From contig JACCVV010000019.1 of assembly GCA_013697955.1 (NCBI GenBank), forward strand, positions 1 to 64,000: 64,000 nucleotides of DNA, read 5' to 3'. The notes under the pieces were generated by a model, which searched no databases, was not told the DNA's origin, and saw nothing but the letters and a program-made list of their open reading frames with translations. A program made the translations under genes and the position numbers. This document shows, piece after piece, positions 21,379-30,911 of this stretch (positions are counted from its first letter, which is position 1; each line of letters begins with the position of its first letter). Source of the stretch: Tatlockia sp. Lineage in GTDB: Bacteria; Pseudomonadota; Gammaproteobacteria; Legionellales; Legionellaceae.

Positions 21379-22404
21379 ATGATTGAACTAAAAGGATTAA
21401 CGAAATCCTATGGAGCAACAAAAGCTCTGGATGATATTAACTTATTTATACAAGAAGGTGAGATTTTTGGCATAATTGGTAAATCAGGTGCAGGAAAATC
21501 GACCTTATTACGCTCTATAAACTTACTGGAAAAACCTGATAGCGGCGATGTTATGGTCGATAATCAGATCATCAGCTCTTTATCCGCCAAAGATTTACGC
21601 AAAGCTCGTCACAAAATGGCAATGATTTTCCAACATTTCAATTTGCTTAATTCCAAAACCGTTTACGATAATATTGCCTTGCCAATGCGAATTCAGGGTA
21701 TAGATGAAGAAAATATTAAAATTAAAATTGAAGAATTATTGCCCTTAGTCGAATTAACTGAAAAAAAAAATGCCTACCCCGCTCAACTCAGCGGCGGCCA
21801 GAAACAGCGAGTGGCAATAGCTCGAGCGCTCAGTTGTTCGCCTAAAATCCTTCTTTGTGATGAGGCAACCTCCGCATTGGATCCGGAAACCACAAGCGCT
21901 ATTTTGGATCTGTTGAAAAAAATTAACTCGCTCTATGGCATTACCATCGTCCTGATTACTCATGAAATGGATGTGGTCAAACGAATTTGTCACCGTTTAG
22001 CGGTTATGATTGCCGGTAAGATTGTAGAAAACGTCGCCTTATCTAATGTATTTGCAAATGAGCAAAGTCCAGCACGAGCGATGTTATATGCTCAACTCAG
22101 CCCAAAACTTCCTATGTGTCTGAAAGGTCATTTATCGCCCATTCCTAATGGTAAGCCTTTATTAAGGCTCTTTTTCCAGGGCGTTGCAGCAACTGTTCCT
22201 TTTATCTCAAAAACCAGCCGCGATCTGAATCTGGATATTAATATCTTACTTGCCAATATTGATCGCTTTGATACCCTCACCTGTGGCGTGGTTGTTGTGG
22301 AATTAGAGGCTAATGAAATTTTGCTGAATCAATTTATCAAACGCTGTGAAGAAGCCAATCTAACTGTGGAGACTATCGGTTATGTCACTGACAATGTTCT
22401 ATGA
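21379..22404 (+). CDS. metN: Methionine ABC transporter ATP-binding protein
   Basis: The 341-residue ATPase has Walker A (GKSGAGKST), signature [15 protein letters not shown], Walker B ([12 protein letters not shown]) and a C-terminal NIL/ACT-like domain (residues about 255-341) that senses methionine in MetN proteins. It energises uptake of methionine with MetI and MetQ. The coding region overlaps metI by 23 bases. The Shine-Dalgarno is weak (AGG seven bases before ATG), consistent with control from the structured leader. Confidence 0.94.
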   Translation: MIELKGLTKSYGATKALDDINLFIQEGEIFGIIGKSGAGKSTLLRSINLLEKPDSGDVMVDNQIISSLSAKDLRKARHKMAMIFQHFNLLNSKTVYDNIALPMRIQGIDEENIKIKIEELLPLVELTEKKNAYPAQLSGGQKQRVAIARALSCSPKILLCDEATSALDPETTSAILDLLKKINSLYGITIVLITHEMDVVKRICHRLAVMIAGKIVENVALSNVFANEQSPARAMLYAQLSPKLPMCLKGHLSPIPNGKPLLRLFFQGVAATVPFISKTSRDLNLDINILLANIDRFDTLTCGVVVVELEANEILLNQFIKRCEEANLTVETIGYVTDNVL

Positions 22405-23029
22405 TTTATTGCTCGCCAGTGCTGAAACTATTTACATGGTTTTCGCGAGTACCTTGTTTGCAACCTTATTAGGTTTGCCCTTGGGGACTCTTCTTTTTAC
22501 CAGTTCAACGATCAAACCCCATGCCTGGTTAAGCCGTTTGATTTCTGGATTTATCAATATTAGCCGTTCCATTCCCTTTATCATTTTGCTTGTCGCATTA
22601 ATTCCATTTACCCGTTTATTGGTAGGTACTTCAATTGGCATCCATGCGGCGATGGTCCCATTAACCATAGGTGCGACTCCTTTCTTTGCTCGATTGGTCG
22701 ACAATATTTACAAAAATTTACCCTCAGGTTTGATTGAAACGGGATTCGCAATGGGCACTAATACCTGGCAAATGATTCGTTTTATTCTTTTTCCCGAAGC
22801 CTTTCCTGCGTTAATTCAAGCCATAACGGTTACCGCGATTACCCTGGTGAACTATTCAGCAATGGCCGGCACAGTGGGCGGAGGTGGTTTAGGTGATTTG
22901 GCAATACGTTATGGTTATCAGCGCTTTAATGTGACGATCATGCTTGCTACCGTCTTTATTCTGGTCATTATTGTTCAATTTTTACAGATGGCAGGCGATC
23001 GTCTTGCCCGTTTTTACACACATAATTGA
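22382..23029 (+). CDS. metI: Methionine ABC transporter permease
   Basis: The 215-residue permease has five predicted membrane helices and the EAA-type loop ([21 protein letters not shown]). It forms the membrane channel with MetN. It overlaps metN and is followed directly by metQ, so the three are one operon. A second ATG four codons in is an alternative start. Confidence 0.93.
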   Translation: MSLTMFYDLLLASAETIYMVFASTLFATLLGLPLGTLLFTSSTIKPHAWLSRLISGFINISRSIPFIILLVALIPFTRLLVGTSIGIHAAMVPLTIGATPFFARLVDNIYKNLPSGLIETGFAMGTNTWQMIRFILFPEAFPALIQAITVTAITLVNYSAMAGTVGGGGLGDLAIRYGYQRFNVTIMLATVFILVIIVQFLQMAGDRLARFYTHN

Positions 23030-23046
23030 GTTCTCTGGAGATTTAT

Positions 23047-23823
23047 ATGCGTATTATTAGTATTTTTGTTCTAATTATTAGCCTGGTTGGCTGCAATAAA
23101 CCCTCACCTAACACACTGACCATTGGAACTATCGCCGGTCCGGAAACCAATTTAGTGGAAGTAGCCAAAGAGGTTGCTAAAAATAAATACGGCTTAAAAA
23201 TAAAAATTGTTGAATTCAATGACTATAACCTGCCCAACGAAGCTCTTTCAGACAGTAGTTTGGATGCCAATATTTATCAACATCAACCTTACTTACAATC
23301 CGCTATTAAAGCTCATGGCTATAAACTTGAAGCGATTGGAAAAACATTCGTCTACCCTACCAGTATCTATTCCACAAAGGTTAAAGCCATAGCTGATTTA
23401 GGTGAACGCGCGATAATCGCGATTCCCAATGATCCAAGCAATGAAGCCCGGGCTTTGCTCTTGCTGCAAAAGGCGGGATTGATTGAGTTAAAAGAAACAA
23501 ACATGGCAACGCTTGCGGATATTTCTGCAAATCCTAAAAAACTAATTATTAAAGAATTGGATGCAGCTCAATTACCTCGAGTCCTTGCAGATGTTGATGC
23601 AGCAGTTATCAACACTACTTTTGCACTTCCAGCAGGATTAAGCCTAAGCCATGATGCTATTTTTTCTGAAGATAAACATTCTCCATATGCCAACTTGATT
23701 GTCATTCGAACGGATAGCAATAAAAAGCCGGAATTAGAACAATTTGTTAAGGCAATGAATTCTCCAGAGGTAAAGGCCAAGGCCCAGGAAATTTTTGGCG
23801 AAGGCGCAATAGCTGCCTGGTAG
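23047..23823 (+). CDS. metQ: Methionine-binding lipoprotein
   Basis: The NlpA-family lipoprotein of about 258 residues has a lipobox at residues 13-16 (LVGC), so it is anchored in the membrane and delivers methionine to MetNI. The family phrase DANIYQHQPYL (DANxFQHxPYL) is clear. TCTGGAG lies seven bases before ATG 23047; the frame also runs in from a TTG at 23026. Confidence 0.93.
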   Translation: MRIISIFVLIISLVGCNKPSPNTLTIGTIAGPETNLVEVAKEVAKNKYGLKIKIVEFNDYNLPNEALSDSSLDANIYQHQPYLQSAIKAHGYKLEAIGKTFVYPTSIYSTKVKAIADLGERAIIAIPNDPSNEARALLLLQKAGLIELKETNMATLADISANPKKLIIKELDAAQLPRVLADVDAAVINTTFALPAGLSLSHDAIFSEDKHSPYANLIVIRTDSNKKPELEQFVKAMNSPEVKAKAQEIFGEGAIAAW

Positions 23824-23911
23824 ATTGAAGAGAAAATGTATTCAAATTCGATTTACACTGGCTGTATAAATGCATATTTTGAACATGATTTACAAGTTCT
23901 TAGCATAATTC

Positions 23912-23944
23912 CTTAATTTTTAGTTAATCTTTTAATGGTATAAT
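23912..23944 (+). promoter_or_regulatory. Promoter with a PmrA-like tandem repeat
   Basis: CTTAATTTT (23912-23920) and GTTAATCTT (23923-23931) repeat with 11-base periodicity, matching the shape of the PmrA box (cTTAATatT-N2-cTTAATatT) known upstream of many Dot/Icm effector genes in Legionella and Coxiella. A consensus -10 TATAAT follows at 23939-23944, seven bases after the second repeat, which is closer than I would expect for a PmrA site. It drives the unknown gene at 23979. Confidence 0.4.
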
Positions 23945-23978
23945 TTTTTATAAGGCAATTAGTTTAACCAGGTGTGAA

Positions 23979-25292
23979 ATGGCTGATCCAATAGTTAAAG
24001 AAGAAATTTTTGCGTTCCGTCCCAAAGAAAAAGGGGCCTGGTTTGAGAACTATAAGGCATCTACCAATTTTAAAGGTAAAATAACCTGCACAGATGTATT
24101 AGATACCTATGAAAAAAACCGCGTAAACGATATTGAAGGTTTTAGCTCAGTCAAATCACCAGACGATAAATCAATCACAGAAAAACTTAGAGGTTCCGAG
24201 GTAGCAAAGGAAATCAACAAAATTCTCAAATCGGAAGCTTTAGATAAAAAACGTAAAAACTTTAGCCAAGATATAGATAATATTAATCAAATGCTTTCCG
24301 GAGCCAAACCAGCCACTCCCAATTTTTCCCCTATTCATTTGCAGGACGTACTTCTTGCTATAAAGGGGGGATTAGTCAGTGCTATTAATAAACAACATGA
24401 TGATGCTAAGGCAAAGCTTGAGGAATTATTTACAAAGCCAGAGTTTAAAGCTCAATTGCTGGAACGTATTCCAGGCGGAAATGTTGAAAAAATCAAAGAA
24501 GGCATGATTGAAACGTTTGATAAAACAAAGACTGATGAATTAGACAAGCTCTCAAAAGCGATCGAAAAAAACGCTAATGAGCTTGCCATCGCATCCAGGT
24601 ATGAATACGAACGTCTTTCCTACATCACACGCAAGTATAATGAATCTGCCCTAATGAAAGCCCAAATCGATAGCCAAATCAGAGAAAAAAATGCTAAGGA
24701 TGGTAATGGCCCAGCTATTGTACTCAATTTTGGTGAGGGCACAGCCTTTTTTAAAAATGTGGATGTCAATGAATTAAAGCAATTCGATACCATACAGCAT
24801 GGTTGGATATCTTTCTTCGACAGGAAAATAGTGAAACAGGGTGCTGATGGTTTCCACATGGAACTCAATCGACTCTATCAATCCAAAGACAGTATTCGCA
24901 TGGACGTGGCTTCTTTAGGGCAAACGATGAAAGCCTGTGGTTACGAGTCCGTTGAGTTAAATATTCAAAACAAAGATCCTAAAAAAGCTGAATCTCATGC
25001 ACGGGCAGTCTATGAAGGAATGTGCGTAGCCGGTTTTGACCCCAAAAAAATCACTATGAAAGTGAATGGTGAAGTCAAGTTTAAATATGATGATAAGGGC
25101 GTTCTTGAAAAAGGTGAGCTTTTTGCAAACAAACCAAAGCGTTTGGAGTATGCACAGGGATTAGCAAATAGATTTGTCAGTGAAGTGGATACGATTATTA
25201 AGGGTAATGCTGAAAGCACAACGAAACTTCGTAATGAATTAAAAGGCATGAGAGAACAAGAACAGCCAAATCCACAGAATGCTGCTATTTAA
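23979..25292 (+). CDS. Hypothetical protein, candidate effector with LPD7-like segment
   Basis: The 437-residue product is hydrophilic and Lys/Glu-rich, with no signal peptide or membrane segment. Residues about 130-240 are likely helical and partly coiled. Residues about 302-362 (MDVASLGQTMKACGYESVEL, then AESHARAVYEGMCVAGFDP) resemble the LPD7 domain of large polyvalent proteins, in which a GW-x-S-hydrophobic strand and an A-x-x-G-hydrophobic-x-V-x-GY/F-x-P strand flank helices. The C-terminus (MREQEQPNPQN) is polar, as in many Dot/Icm substrates. AGGTGTG precedes the ATG. Effector status is inference. Confidence 0.7.
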   Translation: MADPIVKEEIFAFRPKEKGAWFENYKASTNFKGKITCTDVLDTYEKNRVNDIEGFSSVKSPDDKSITEKLRGSEVAKEINKILKSEALDKKRKNFSQDIDNINQMLSGAKPATPNFSPIHLQDVLLAIKGGLVSAINKQHDDAKAKLEELFTKPEFKAQLLERIPGGNVEKIKEGMIETFDKTKTDELDKLSKAIEKNANELAIASRYEYERLSYITRKYNESALMKAQIDSQIREKNAKDGNGPAIVLNFGEGTAFFKNVDVNELKQFDTIQHGWISFFDRKIVKQGADGFHMELNRLYQSKDSIRMDVASLGQTMKACGYESVELNIQNKDPKKAESHARAVYEGMCVAGFDPKKITMKVNGEVKFKYDDKGVLEKGELFANKPKRLEYAQGLANRFVSEVDTIIKGNAESTTKLRNELKGMREQEQPNPQNAAI

Positions 25293-25312
25293 GTATTATT
25301 AAAAAATTGATC

Positions 25313-25360
25313 GCCTTGATATCTCTTCGAGGCAGTTTCTCGATCAAGGCATATTTTTTT
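25313..25360 (+). terminator. Intrinsic terminator
   Basis: GCCTTGAT (25313-25320) pairs with ATCAAGGC (25343-25350), with an inner CGAG/CTCG stem, followed by ATATTTTTTT. It ends the transcript of the gene at 23979. Confidence 0.8.
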
Positions 25361-25415
25361 CTATACATCATTCGTTAAAAATATCTGAAGTGAATAATCA
25401 ACAGGAGAATGCATT

Positions 25416-25904
25416 ATGAGAAATCGGTTTGAATCCAGATTTGAAAATCTATCCGATAAAGAGGAATCTAGTTTAATTCTCGCCAAATTAGACAAGAACC
25501 CAATTCCAAAGAAAAAGCCAACTGAGGATTTGAATGAAAATTTCGAAAACCATGAATATTTCGCGGACGAAAAGCACACTTATCTTAAAGAAGAATCAAA
25601 CTATTCTTCAGGAGATTCATTAAAAGATTTCTTAAATCGTTATTCTCGTGAAAAGGCAAATCAGTTAAATGAAAATGATTTCCCTTCTAATAAATTTAAA
25701 TTACAAAATAACCTTGATCAACTCTTAAATAAGGCCAATTTGATTGACCCATCTCAAGCTAAAAAAGAGCCTCAGATAGCGGAAAAAGAAACAAACTGGA
25801 ATTTCACCTTATTTGGGAAAACAATATGTGGATGCAATAAAACTGAAAAGTCAAAATACGAAGTTGATCAAGAAGAGAACCTGTTCATAAAAAAGCTCAT
25901 TTAG
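25416..25904 (+). CDS. Hypothetical hydrophilic protein
   Basis: The 162-residue product is polar (rich in Glu, Lys, Asn and Ser), without signal peptide or membrane span. A small Cys pair occurs near the C-terminus (TICGCNK). ACAGGAG lies nine bases before the ATG, supporting real translation. I recognise no family. Its place next to the candidate effector suggests an accessory Legionella protein. Confidence 0.65.
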   Translation: MRNRFESRFENLSDKEESSLILAKLDKNPIPKKKPTEDLNENFENHEYFADEKHTYLKEESNYSSGDSLKDFLNRYSREKANQLNENDFPSNKFKLQNNLDQLLNKANLIDPSQAKKEPQIAEKETNWNFTLFGKTICGCNKTEKSKYEVDQEENLFIKKLI

Positions 25905-25918
25905 ACTAGTGTAGTAAA

Positions 25919-25943
25919 TATGTTGCCACATTGTGGCAACATA
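25919..25943. terminator. 25-base palindrome between convergent genes
   Basis: TATGTTGCCACA and TGTGGCAACATA flank a single central base, giving a near-perfect inverted repeat between the plus-strand gene ending at 25904 and the minus-strand gene ending at 25985. It could end transcription in both directions or bind a dimeric regulator; no T tract is present. Confidence 0.45.
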
Positions 25944-25984
25944 AAGTTTCATCGATTAGAAATATTCTAATCCTGCTAAACAGA

Positions 25985-26812
25985 CTAGCTCTTTTTAAAG
26001 CCTAAACTCATGTCATTAATATAGTCATCTTCATTCTCTTCAACCTCTGGCAACCAAAATTGCAAAGGGTGTAAGGATTTAGGCTCATTTACGATTTGAA
26101 CTTTCTTCGATTCCTTTTTAAATTCCATCTCCATCCCATGTGAGTTATCTAGCTCTTCAGTCTCGGGTTTTTCTATACCTAGCGATTTTTTAATATCTTG
26201 CTTCATTGAATCAGGCATCAATCTCCAAACTAAAGTGGCTACTAACATCGATGCGACCAAAACTGCAAAGACAGAAAGCACAATAGGCGCAGCCGGTGAT
26301 GCAATCGCTAAGACGGAACTGATTATTGCAGCGGCAAATAATAAGCTATAAAAGAGATTATTGATTGCTGCCTGGAGATGATGCATTTGGGTCGAGCGCT
26401 CCTCAACAATAAAGGTTTTGTAAAGATTAAAGCCAAAAAGTCCAACTTGATGGAGGAGTCCGAGGCTAAACGCACTAATCATTAGAAATGGCCCGAGTGT
26501 AAAGCTTAGGTGCAGAATAAAGGCAGTAAGTCCACCAGCAATAGCTGCATTTTGCAAAGTGGTGCTCATTAAATTGACGGCAAATTCAATCACTTTTTCT
26601 AAATCAAACTGAGCAGCGATATGCAATTCATAGGCTTGATTGATTAGCAAAATCATAAGTATAAAACCTAGAAGCGGTTTGAGCACCAAGCCTGCAGGTG
26701 AATTATTGAAAGTCATCAACCATTGCGCATTAGCGGTTACGAATGACAAAGTAGCCTGAATTCCATCTCTCAAATAGCCCAATCCGTTTTGTAATTTAAT
26801 TCGTATTGACAT
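25985..26812 (-). CDS. Membrane protein with acidic C-terminal tail
   Basis: From ATG 26812 (preceded by AAGAGAG) the product has about 275 residues; an upstream in-frame ATG at 26851 lacks such a site. Hydrophobic segments lie around residues 43-60, 85-125 and 165-200, the last a long paired hydrophobic stretch. Residues after about 200 are soluble and charged, with an acidic end (PEVEENEDDYINDM). No known domain. The paired hydrophobic region plus soluble acidic tail resembles membrane-inserted Dot/Icm substrates, but this is only a resemblance. Confidence 0.65.
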   Translation of the reverse strand: MSIRIKLQNGLGYLRDGIQATLSFVTANAQWLMTFNNSPAGLVLKPLLGFILMILLINQAYELHIAAQFDLEKVIEFAVNLMSTTLQNAAIAGGLTAFILHLSFTLGPFLMISAFSLGLLHQVGLFGFNLYKTFIVEERSTQMHHLQAAINNLFYSLLFAAAIISSVLAIASPAAPIVLSVFAVLVASMLVATLVWRLMPDSMKQDIKKSLGIEKPETEELDNSHGMEMEFKKESKKVQIVNEPKSLHPLQFWLPEVEENEDDYINDMSLGFKKS

Positions 26813-26885
26813 ACAAGATTCTCTCTTTTGTGGACGAATCTTATTATGCAATTATGATCGATTTATAAACAATAACCATTTATGG

Positions 26886-26891
26886 TATACT
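26886..26891 (+). promoter_or_regulatory. Possible -10 for the LysR-type gene
   Basis: TATACT lies 38 bases before ATG 26924 in the divergent gap. If used, transcription begins after 26882, which rules out the upstream ATG as a start. Confidence 0.35.
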
Positions 26892-26923
26892 ATTATTTCA
26901 TATTTGCAACAAAGACTATTCAA

Positions 26924-27829
26924 ATGATAAGCAATGCGATTTCTTTTGTAGCAGTAGTTAAGGCGGGTAGTTTTTCAAAGGCCGCGGAAGTTTTAGGTAT
27001 TTCCAAGTCGCAAATAAGCCGGCATGTCAAACAATTGGAAAAATCACTCGGCATTCAATTGCTTTATCGTACGACACGCTCCATCACACTAACTGAATCC
27101 GGCCAAAGTTTTTATCAAAGTTGTCAGGAAATTGAAGAAAATTACAGGGCAGCAATTGATGATTTAAAACAAGATTTTACAGCGGTCAAAGGAACGTTAC
27201 GAATGACGGCACCCATTTCTTTCGGCTCGGAATTTTTACCCAAGGTCATTTATCAATTCAACCAAATTTATCCAAATATCAAAATCGTTTTATCTCTCTC
27301 TAGCGCGAATGAAAATTTGGTAGAAAAAAATTTCGACTTATCCTTTAGAATTGCTGCCAGTTTACCGGATTCAAGCCTGAAAATGCGAGTTTTAGCAAAG
27401 CTCGATATGGTCTATGTGGCTGCTCCTTCCTTTTTGGCAAATATTCCCCTACCCACCACAATGGACGAATTAAAAAATCTTAATTGCACCGCCCCCGTTT
27501 GTAAGGCTGTTGGTCAATCAGGTCAAACCACTTATATCTGGTCTTATTTTGATGAACATAATCAATTAGTTAAATTCACTCCAAATACTAATTTTGAAGT
27601 CGATAGCTTGCGCGCCCAGATTCAATTTTTATTATTAGGAACAGGAATAGGCAGAGTTCCTGAGCTTTTTGTACGTAAGGATCTTGATGAAGGCCGACTT
27701 ATTCGCTTATTACCTACCTTAAGACAACCGCCTCTATTTGTTTATTTACTCTATCCTGATAGGAAATATCTTCCCAAAAAAGTGGCTTCATTTATTGAAT
27801 TTATAAAGGAATGTGAATTGGATTTTTAA
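26924..27829 (+). CDS. LysR-family transcriptional regulator
   Basis: The regulator of about 301 residues has an N-terminal winged helix (MISNAISFVAVVKAGSFSKA, with the recognition helix ISKSQISRHVKQLEKSLG) and a C-terminal periplasmic-binding-protein-like effector domain. ATG 26924 gives the standard LysR N-terminus; an in-frame ATG at 26882 lies upstream of the likely promoter. It is divergent from the membrane protein at 25985, the usual arrangement for a LysR target, but the target and ligand are unknown. Confidence 0.88.
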   Translation: MISNAISFVAVVKAGSFSKAAEVLGISKSQISRHVKQLEKSLGIQLLYRTTRSITLTESGQSFYQSCQEIEENYRAAIDDLKQDFTAVKGTLRMTAPISFGSEFLPKVIYQFNQIYPNIKIVLSLSSANENLVEKNFDLSFRIAASLPDSSLKMRVLAKLDMVYVAAPSFLANIPLPTTMDELKNLNCTAPVCKAVGQSGQTTYIWSYFDEHNQLVKFTPNTNFEVDSLRAQIQFLLLGTGIGRVPELFVRKDLDEGRLIRLLPTLRQPPLFVYLLYPDRKYLPKKVASFIEFIKECELDF

Positions 27830-27882
27830 AAGTTCGTGATTAAATATTAGACTATAATTTTGATACCTTTTTATTAACTATA

Positions 27883-27914
27883 TAGATAGGATAGATAGAT
27901 CGAGCGAGCGAGCT
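27883..27914. repeat. Short tetranucleotide repeats
   Basis: The sequence runs through GATA repeats and then GAGC repeats (GATAGATAGATC then GAGCGAGCGAGC). It lies between the LysR gene and a pseudogene. It could be slippage-prone but is not inside a recognised gene. Confidence 0.6.
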
Positions 27915-27990
27915 AATTACCAATTGAAAGAAATTTTATCAATTGCATTAAAATAAGCCTTTTGTTTCCTTGAGTTACTTTGTAATTTAA

Positions 27991-28441
27991 ATTACAAAAT
28001 TCGCTTGGATTGAAGGCTTAAAATTAGGATTATTAATTAACCGATTTGATAAAGAACCTCGTTCAGAAGAAGAGGATTTAAGGAATAGAAAGTTTTGGCA
28101 AGAATACCTCTTTTTCTTACTCCAATTTAAAAGAACTTGCAAAAATATATAGAGTTTTTCTTGGCTCCAAGAGCTACAGAAAATGGTTTTTATCATTCGG
28201 AAATGGTTATTTATTAATCAGTTCTTTCAGAGAAATTTATAATCAATTAGATGAGTCATTAAAAAATGGTCCAAACAATGCTCAACTCTTAGCAGGGATT
28301 AATCGAATTGATGACGAAATTTCCAAATTAACGATGCTGAGGACACTATTCTCAAAGAAGATATGGAAATTAGATCTGAAAAATCTGATAAACGTTTTAG
28401 ATAGCAATCATGTCCTAGCCAAAAGTCATGGCAGACTTTGA
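27991..28441 (+). pseudogene. Decayed gene, two plus-strand frames joined by a frameshift
   Basis: A frame with no start codon encodes KFAWIEGLKLGLLINRFDKE and on to RKFWQEYLF, stopping at 28150-28152. The next frame (+1) is open from about 28085 to a TGA at 28439-28441 and encodes YSNLKELAKIYRVFLGSKSY then RKWFLSFGNGYLLISSFREI and NAQLLAGINRIDDEIS. Both stretches look like coding sequence, and a one-base shift around 28090-28150 would join them into about 150 residues. The 5' end is missing. The family is unknown; it may be an effector remnant. Confidence 0.5.
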
Positions 28442-29558
28442 TCTGTTTGATCAACACCAACAAAAAAATTATTTTCAACTTCTGTTGGATTAGGTCCAAT
28501 TTTCTTATAAGAACTAAAAAATCCAACTGCTGCTAAACCAAGACCAAGCCCCAAAGCCACACCGCCAACAGCCAATGTAGCTGCTCCTCCGATACCTGCT
28601 GTGCCCAGGATCAAAACAAAGGCAGCAGCTACTATTCATGTTGCAGCAGCTATTTTGAATTCCTTTGAAGCTAAAACATTCATTAAGAAAAAGCATGATG
28701 GGCTTTCGCTTAAAGGCTTGGGTGATTGAATGAAGGTATGTAAGGATTTAAGAAACAGATTTTCATAATCAGCTTGTATAACAAATTGGTTGTATTCATG
28801 TGCAGCTCGCGCTTTGTATTTAATTTCATCCAAGGGTAGATATATCGGTCTAATACGCCAGCACTCTTCAATATACTTTTTACAAGAGATTTTATTTTGT
28901 AATAAGATTTTTTCATTAAGGATTGCGAGTTCTAGCTCATTTTACGTTTTAGGGGTCAAGAAATCATTAAGAAACGCTTCTCCTCTGCCCTCTTTTTGAA
29001 GAGTACCAAGCATCCATTCCGCTTGGTGGATAAAGCAAATATTTCCCCGACTGAGCAAAGTTGAAGCTAAACCCAGGGTATCCGATAGGCGTGATCCTTC
29101 GTAGGCATGTTTTAAAATACAAAATATTGATAACAGCTCTTTTGTAGATAATTGTTTTTGTAGTTTGCGAAAAGCAGCCTTGAATAAAAACACTTCCCCC
29201 AGCTCACCTAAATTGGCAATAAGCGAGCTTCTTTGATCGCGTCCCGTGCAAAGGAAAGACTTAGCAATTCGTCATCCGGAAGAGTAACAATTGCATCAAA
29301 AACTATGTTTCTTATAGTCTTTATACCCTCCTTTGCTAAAGCCATTGCATTTGTTTCATATTCTGTGGTTAACGGCATAAACAAATAGTTTGCTTTCAAA
29401 TAGAAAAGATCCAAAAGAATATTTTCCAAGGGATGACTACAGGACTTATGAGTGAGGGAATCGGTGGTATATTCTAAACTGTGTAAATTCTTATCTATAT
29501 TCTCTTTTGCGGCCTGATAGGTCTGCTTTTGTAGAGTATGGTCAAATTTCAAATACAT
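28426..29558 (-). pseudogene. Disrupted gene with C-terminal glycine-rich hydrophobic segment
   Basis: Four minus-strand fragments line up into one protein of about 375 residues. The first frame starts at ATG 29558 (MYLKFDHTLQKQTYQAAKEN) and stops at 29208; a one-base shift near 29205-29212 continues it as IANLGELGEVFLFKAAFRKL. That frame meets an in-frame TAA at 28942-28944, continues as NELELAILNEKILLQNKISC to an in-frame TGA at 28636-28638, and continues again through ILGTAGIGGAATLAVGG to a stop at 28426. The fragments between stops share one frame. The hydrophobic glycine-rich tail suggests a membrane-hairpin effector-like ancestor. Confidence 0.65.
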
Positions 29559-30174
29559 GTTCTTTCTCAATTGATAGTTGAATTGAATTTTCCAAAGAAA
29601 ATCTTTCTTGGTTAGTTAAGATTTTTTCTTTAATGAAAACAGGCGCAAATTCATTCAAATTTAAGGCTGGTTTTACGTCCGGTCCTTTGCTATTTCCTCC
29701 TAGTGTTGCGAGGACTATAGAGGAATCACTTTGTTCCTTATCCGAAAAATCGATAGAATCGCCTAAATCAAAATCCTGAGTTGGGTAACCTAATGAATAG
29801 ATTGCCGTTACATAACCGGAAATGGTTCCAAAAGCAAAGCCAGAGGCTCCCCCAACAATTGCTCCAACCACTGTACCCAGAACTGGCAGCAATAAAGAGC
29901 CAATGAGTGCACCAAGTGAAGCTCCCATCACTGCGCCTCCTAAAGTAGTCGAAAGCGTAGCCGAAACAATTTTTTCGCTAAAAAATAGCTCAAGCCCAAC
30001 TATAAACAGTCCAGAACCCATACCAAAGCTGCCCCCGATAAGAGCCCCTGCTAAAGTGCCGATAACAGGGAAAGCAAAGGTTCCGATAATCAAACCCAAA
30101 ATGGCTCCTATACCTGCAATAGATAAGGGCGCAATTAGTCTTAACCAAACAGTTTGAGAATTTTTAATCATCAT
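29542..30174 (-). CDS. Glycine-zipper membrane protein
   Basis: The 210-residue product has two long hydrophobic hairpins (residues about 14-60 and 75-130) full of small-residue zipper patterns such as GALIGGSFGMGSG and VVGAIVGGASGFAFG, then a soluble acidic/polar tail from about 135. Glycine zippers pack helices in membranes and occur in several Legionella effectors. No signal peptide is distinct from the first helix. It overlaps the start of the following disrupted gene, so the two were probably cotranscribed. No function can be assigned. Confidence 0.7.
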   Translation of the reverse strand: MMIKNSQTVWLRLIAPLSIAGIGAILGLIIGTFAFPVIGTLAGALIGGSFGMGSGLFIVGLELFFSEKIVSATLSTTLGGAVMGASLGALIGSLLLPVLGTVVGAIVGGASGFAFGTISGYVTAIYSLGYPTQDFDLGDSIDFSDKEQSDSSIVLATLGGNSKGPDVKPALNLNEFAPVFIKEKILTNQERFSLENSIQLSIEKEHVFEI

Positions 30175-30382
30175 ATTTTAAACACCTAATAATCATTGTG
30201 CCAAATATTAACACAAAAAAAATCTGTCTATAAAATCTTGAATAAAATGACGAATAATCCCCTATAAATTATCCCAAAAATTACACTGTTACTAATTTTG
30301 AAATTCTGGTATTTTCATTGAATTCATCTATTTATATTTACATTGGAAAGTCAGGAGTTTTATTACAGCCAGGGAGAAAGCA

Positions 30383-30544
30383 ATGAGTACGCAACGCGTG
30401 GAAGATTTTGCATTAGGCAGTGAAAATATGATAAGTGATGAGGTGAGCGAGGCAAATCCAAGCACCAAGCTCGAAAGACGTAGAAAAATTGAAGAGTTGT
30501 TTGAAGAAAAACGTTTACGCGAAGAACTGGCAGAATTCGCATAA
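30383..30544 (+). CDS. Small conserved protein, PA3496-like
   Basis: This 53-residue ORF starts at ATG 30383 after AGGGAGA and ends with TAA at 30542-30544. The C-terminal half (ERRRKIEELFEEKRLREELA) carries the basic-then-acidic helix seen in the PA3496 family of putative envelope-integrity proteins. Its good ribosome site and this motif support a real gene despite its size. Confidence 0.65.
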   Translation: MSTQRVEDFALGSENMISDEVSEANPSTKLERRRKIEELFEEKRLREELAEFA

Positions 30545-30911
30545 GATTAAAATCTCCGCTTAAAATCGAAAAATCAAGTTCTGAATAGAGGTGGATAAAG
30601 CGATGCTTTAGGATGTCGACATCCCCTCTTTAACCCCTGTTAGTTGTATTTCTATAATCCTAAGGGAGCTTCCTTCTTTTAGTTTAACCACCTTTTCCAA
30701 GCTCAAAGCAGTGGGTAGTTATTATCGCATTGAGGAGCGCTATCTAAGATAAATCTCCAACACTAATATTGATCCCTCTATTAATAAACCACTAACAATC
30801 TGTTATCTGAGGAATCATAAATAACAAATTTTATAAAAAGTGAAAATAATACTTGCACTTAATTTAAAAATTGAATTAATCTGAAAGCGACTCATAAATA
30901 AGGAGATTGCA
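30545..30911. other. Non-coding gap with a promoter at its 3' end
   Basis: No ORF of note is visible on either strand. Near the end, TTGCAC (30853-30858) and TAATCT (30877-30882) with an 18-base spacer resemble a sigma-70 promoter for the gene at 30912. Nothing else was identified. Confidence 0.4.

Noticed and set aside
27883-27914. Tetranucleotide repeats as a phase-variable switch
   Set aside because: The tract is short, mixed and lies between genes, with no reading frame crossing it.
29822-30157. Plus-strand frame coding a Pro/Ala-rich protein
   Set aside because: It is the mirror of the glycine-zipper gene (Gly/Ala codons read backwards) and has no ribosome site.
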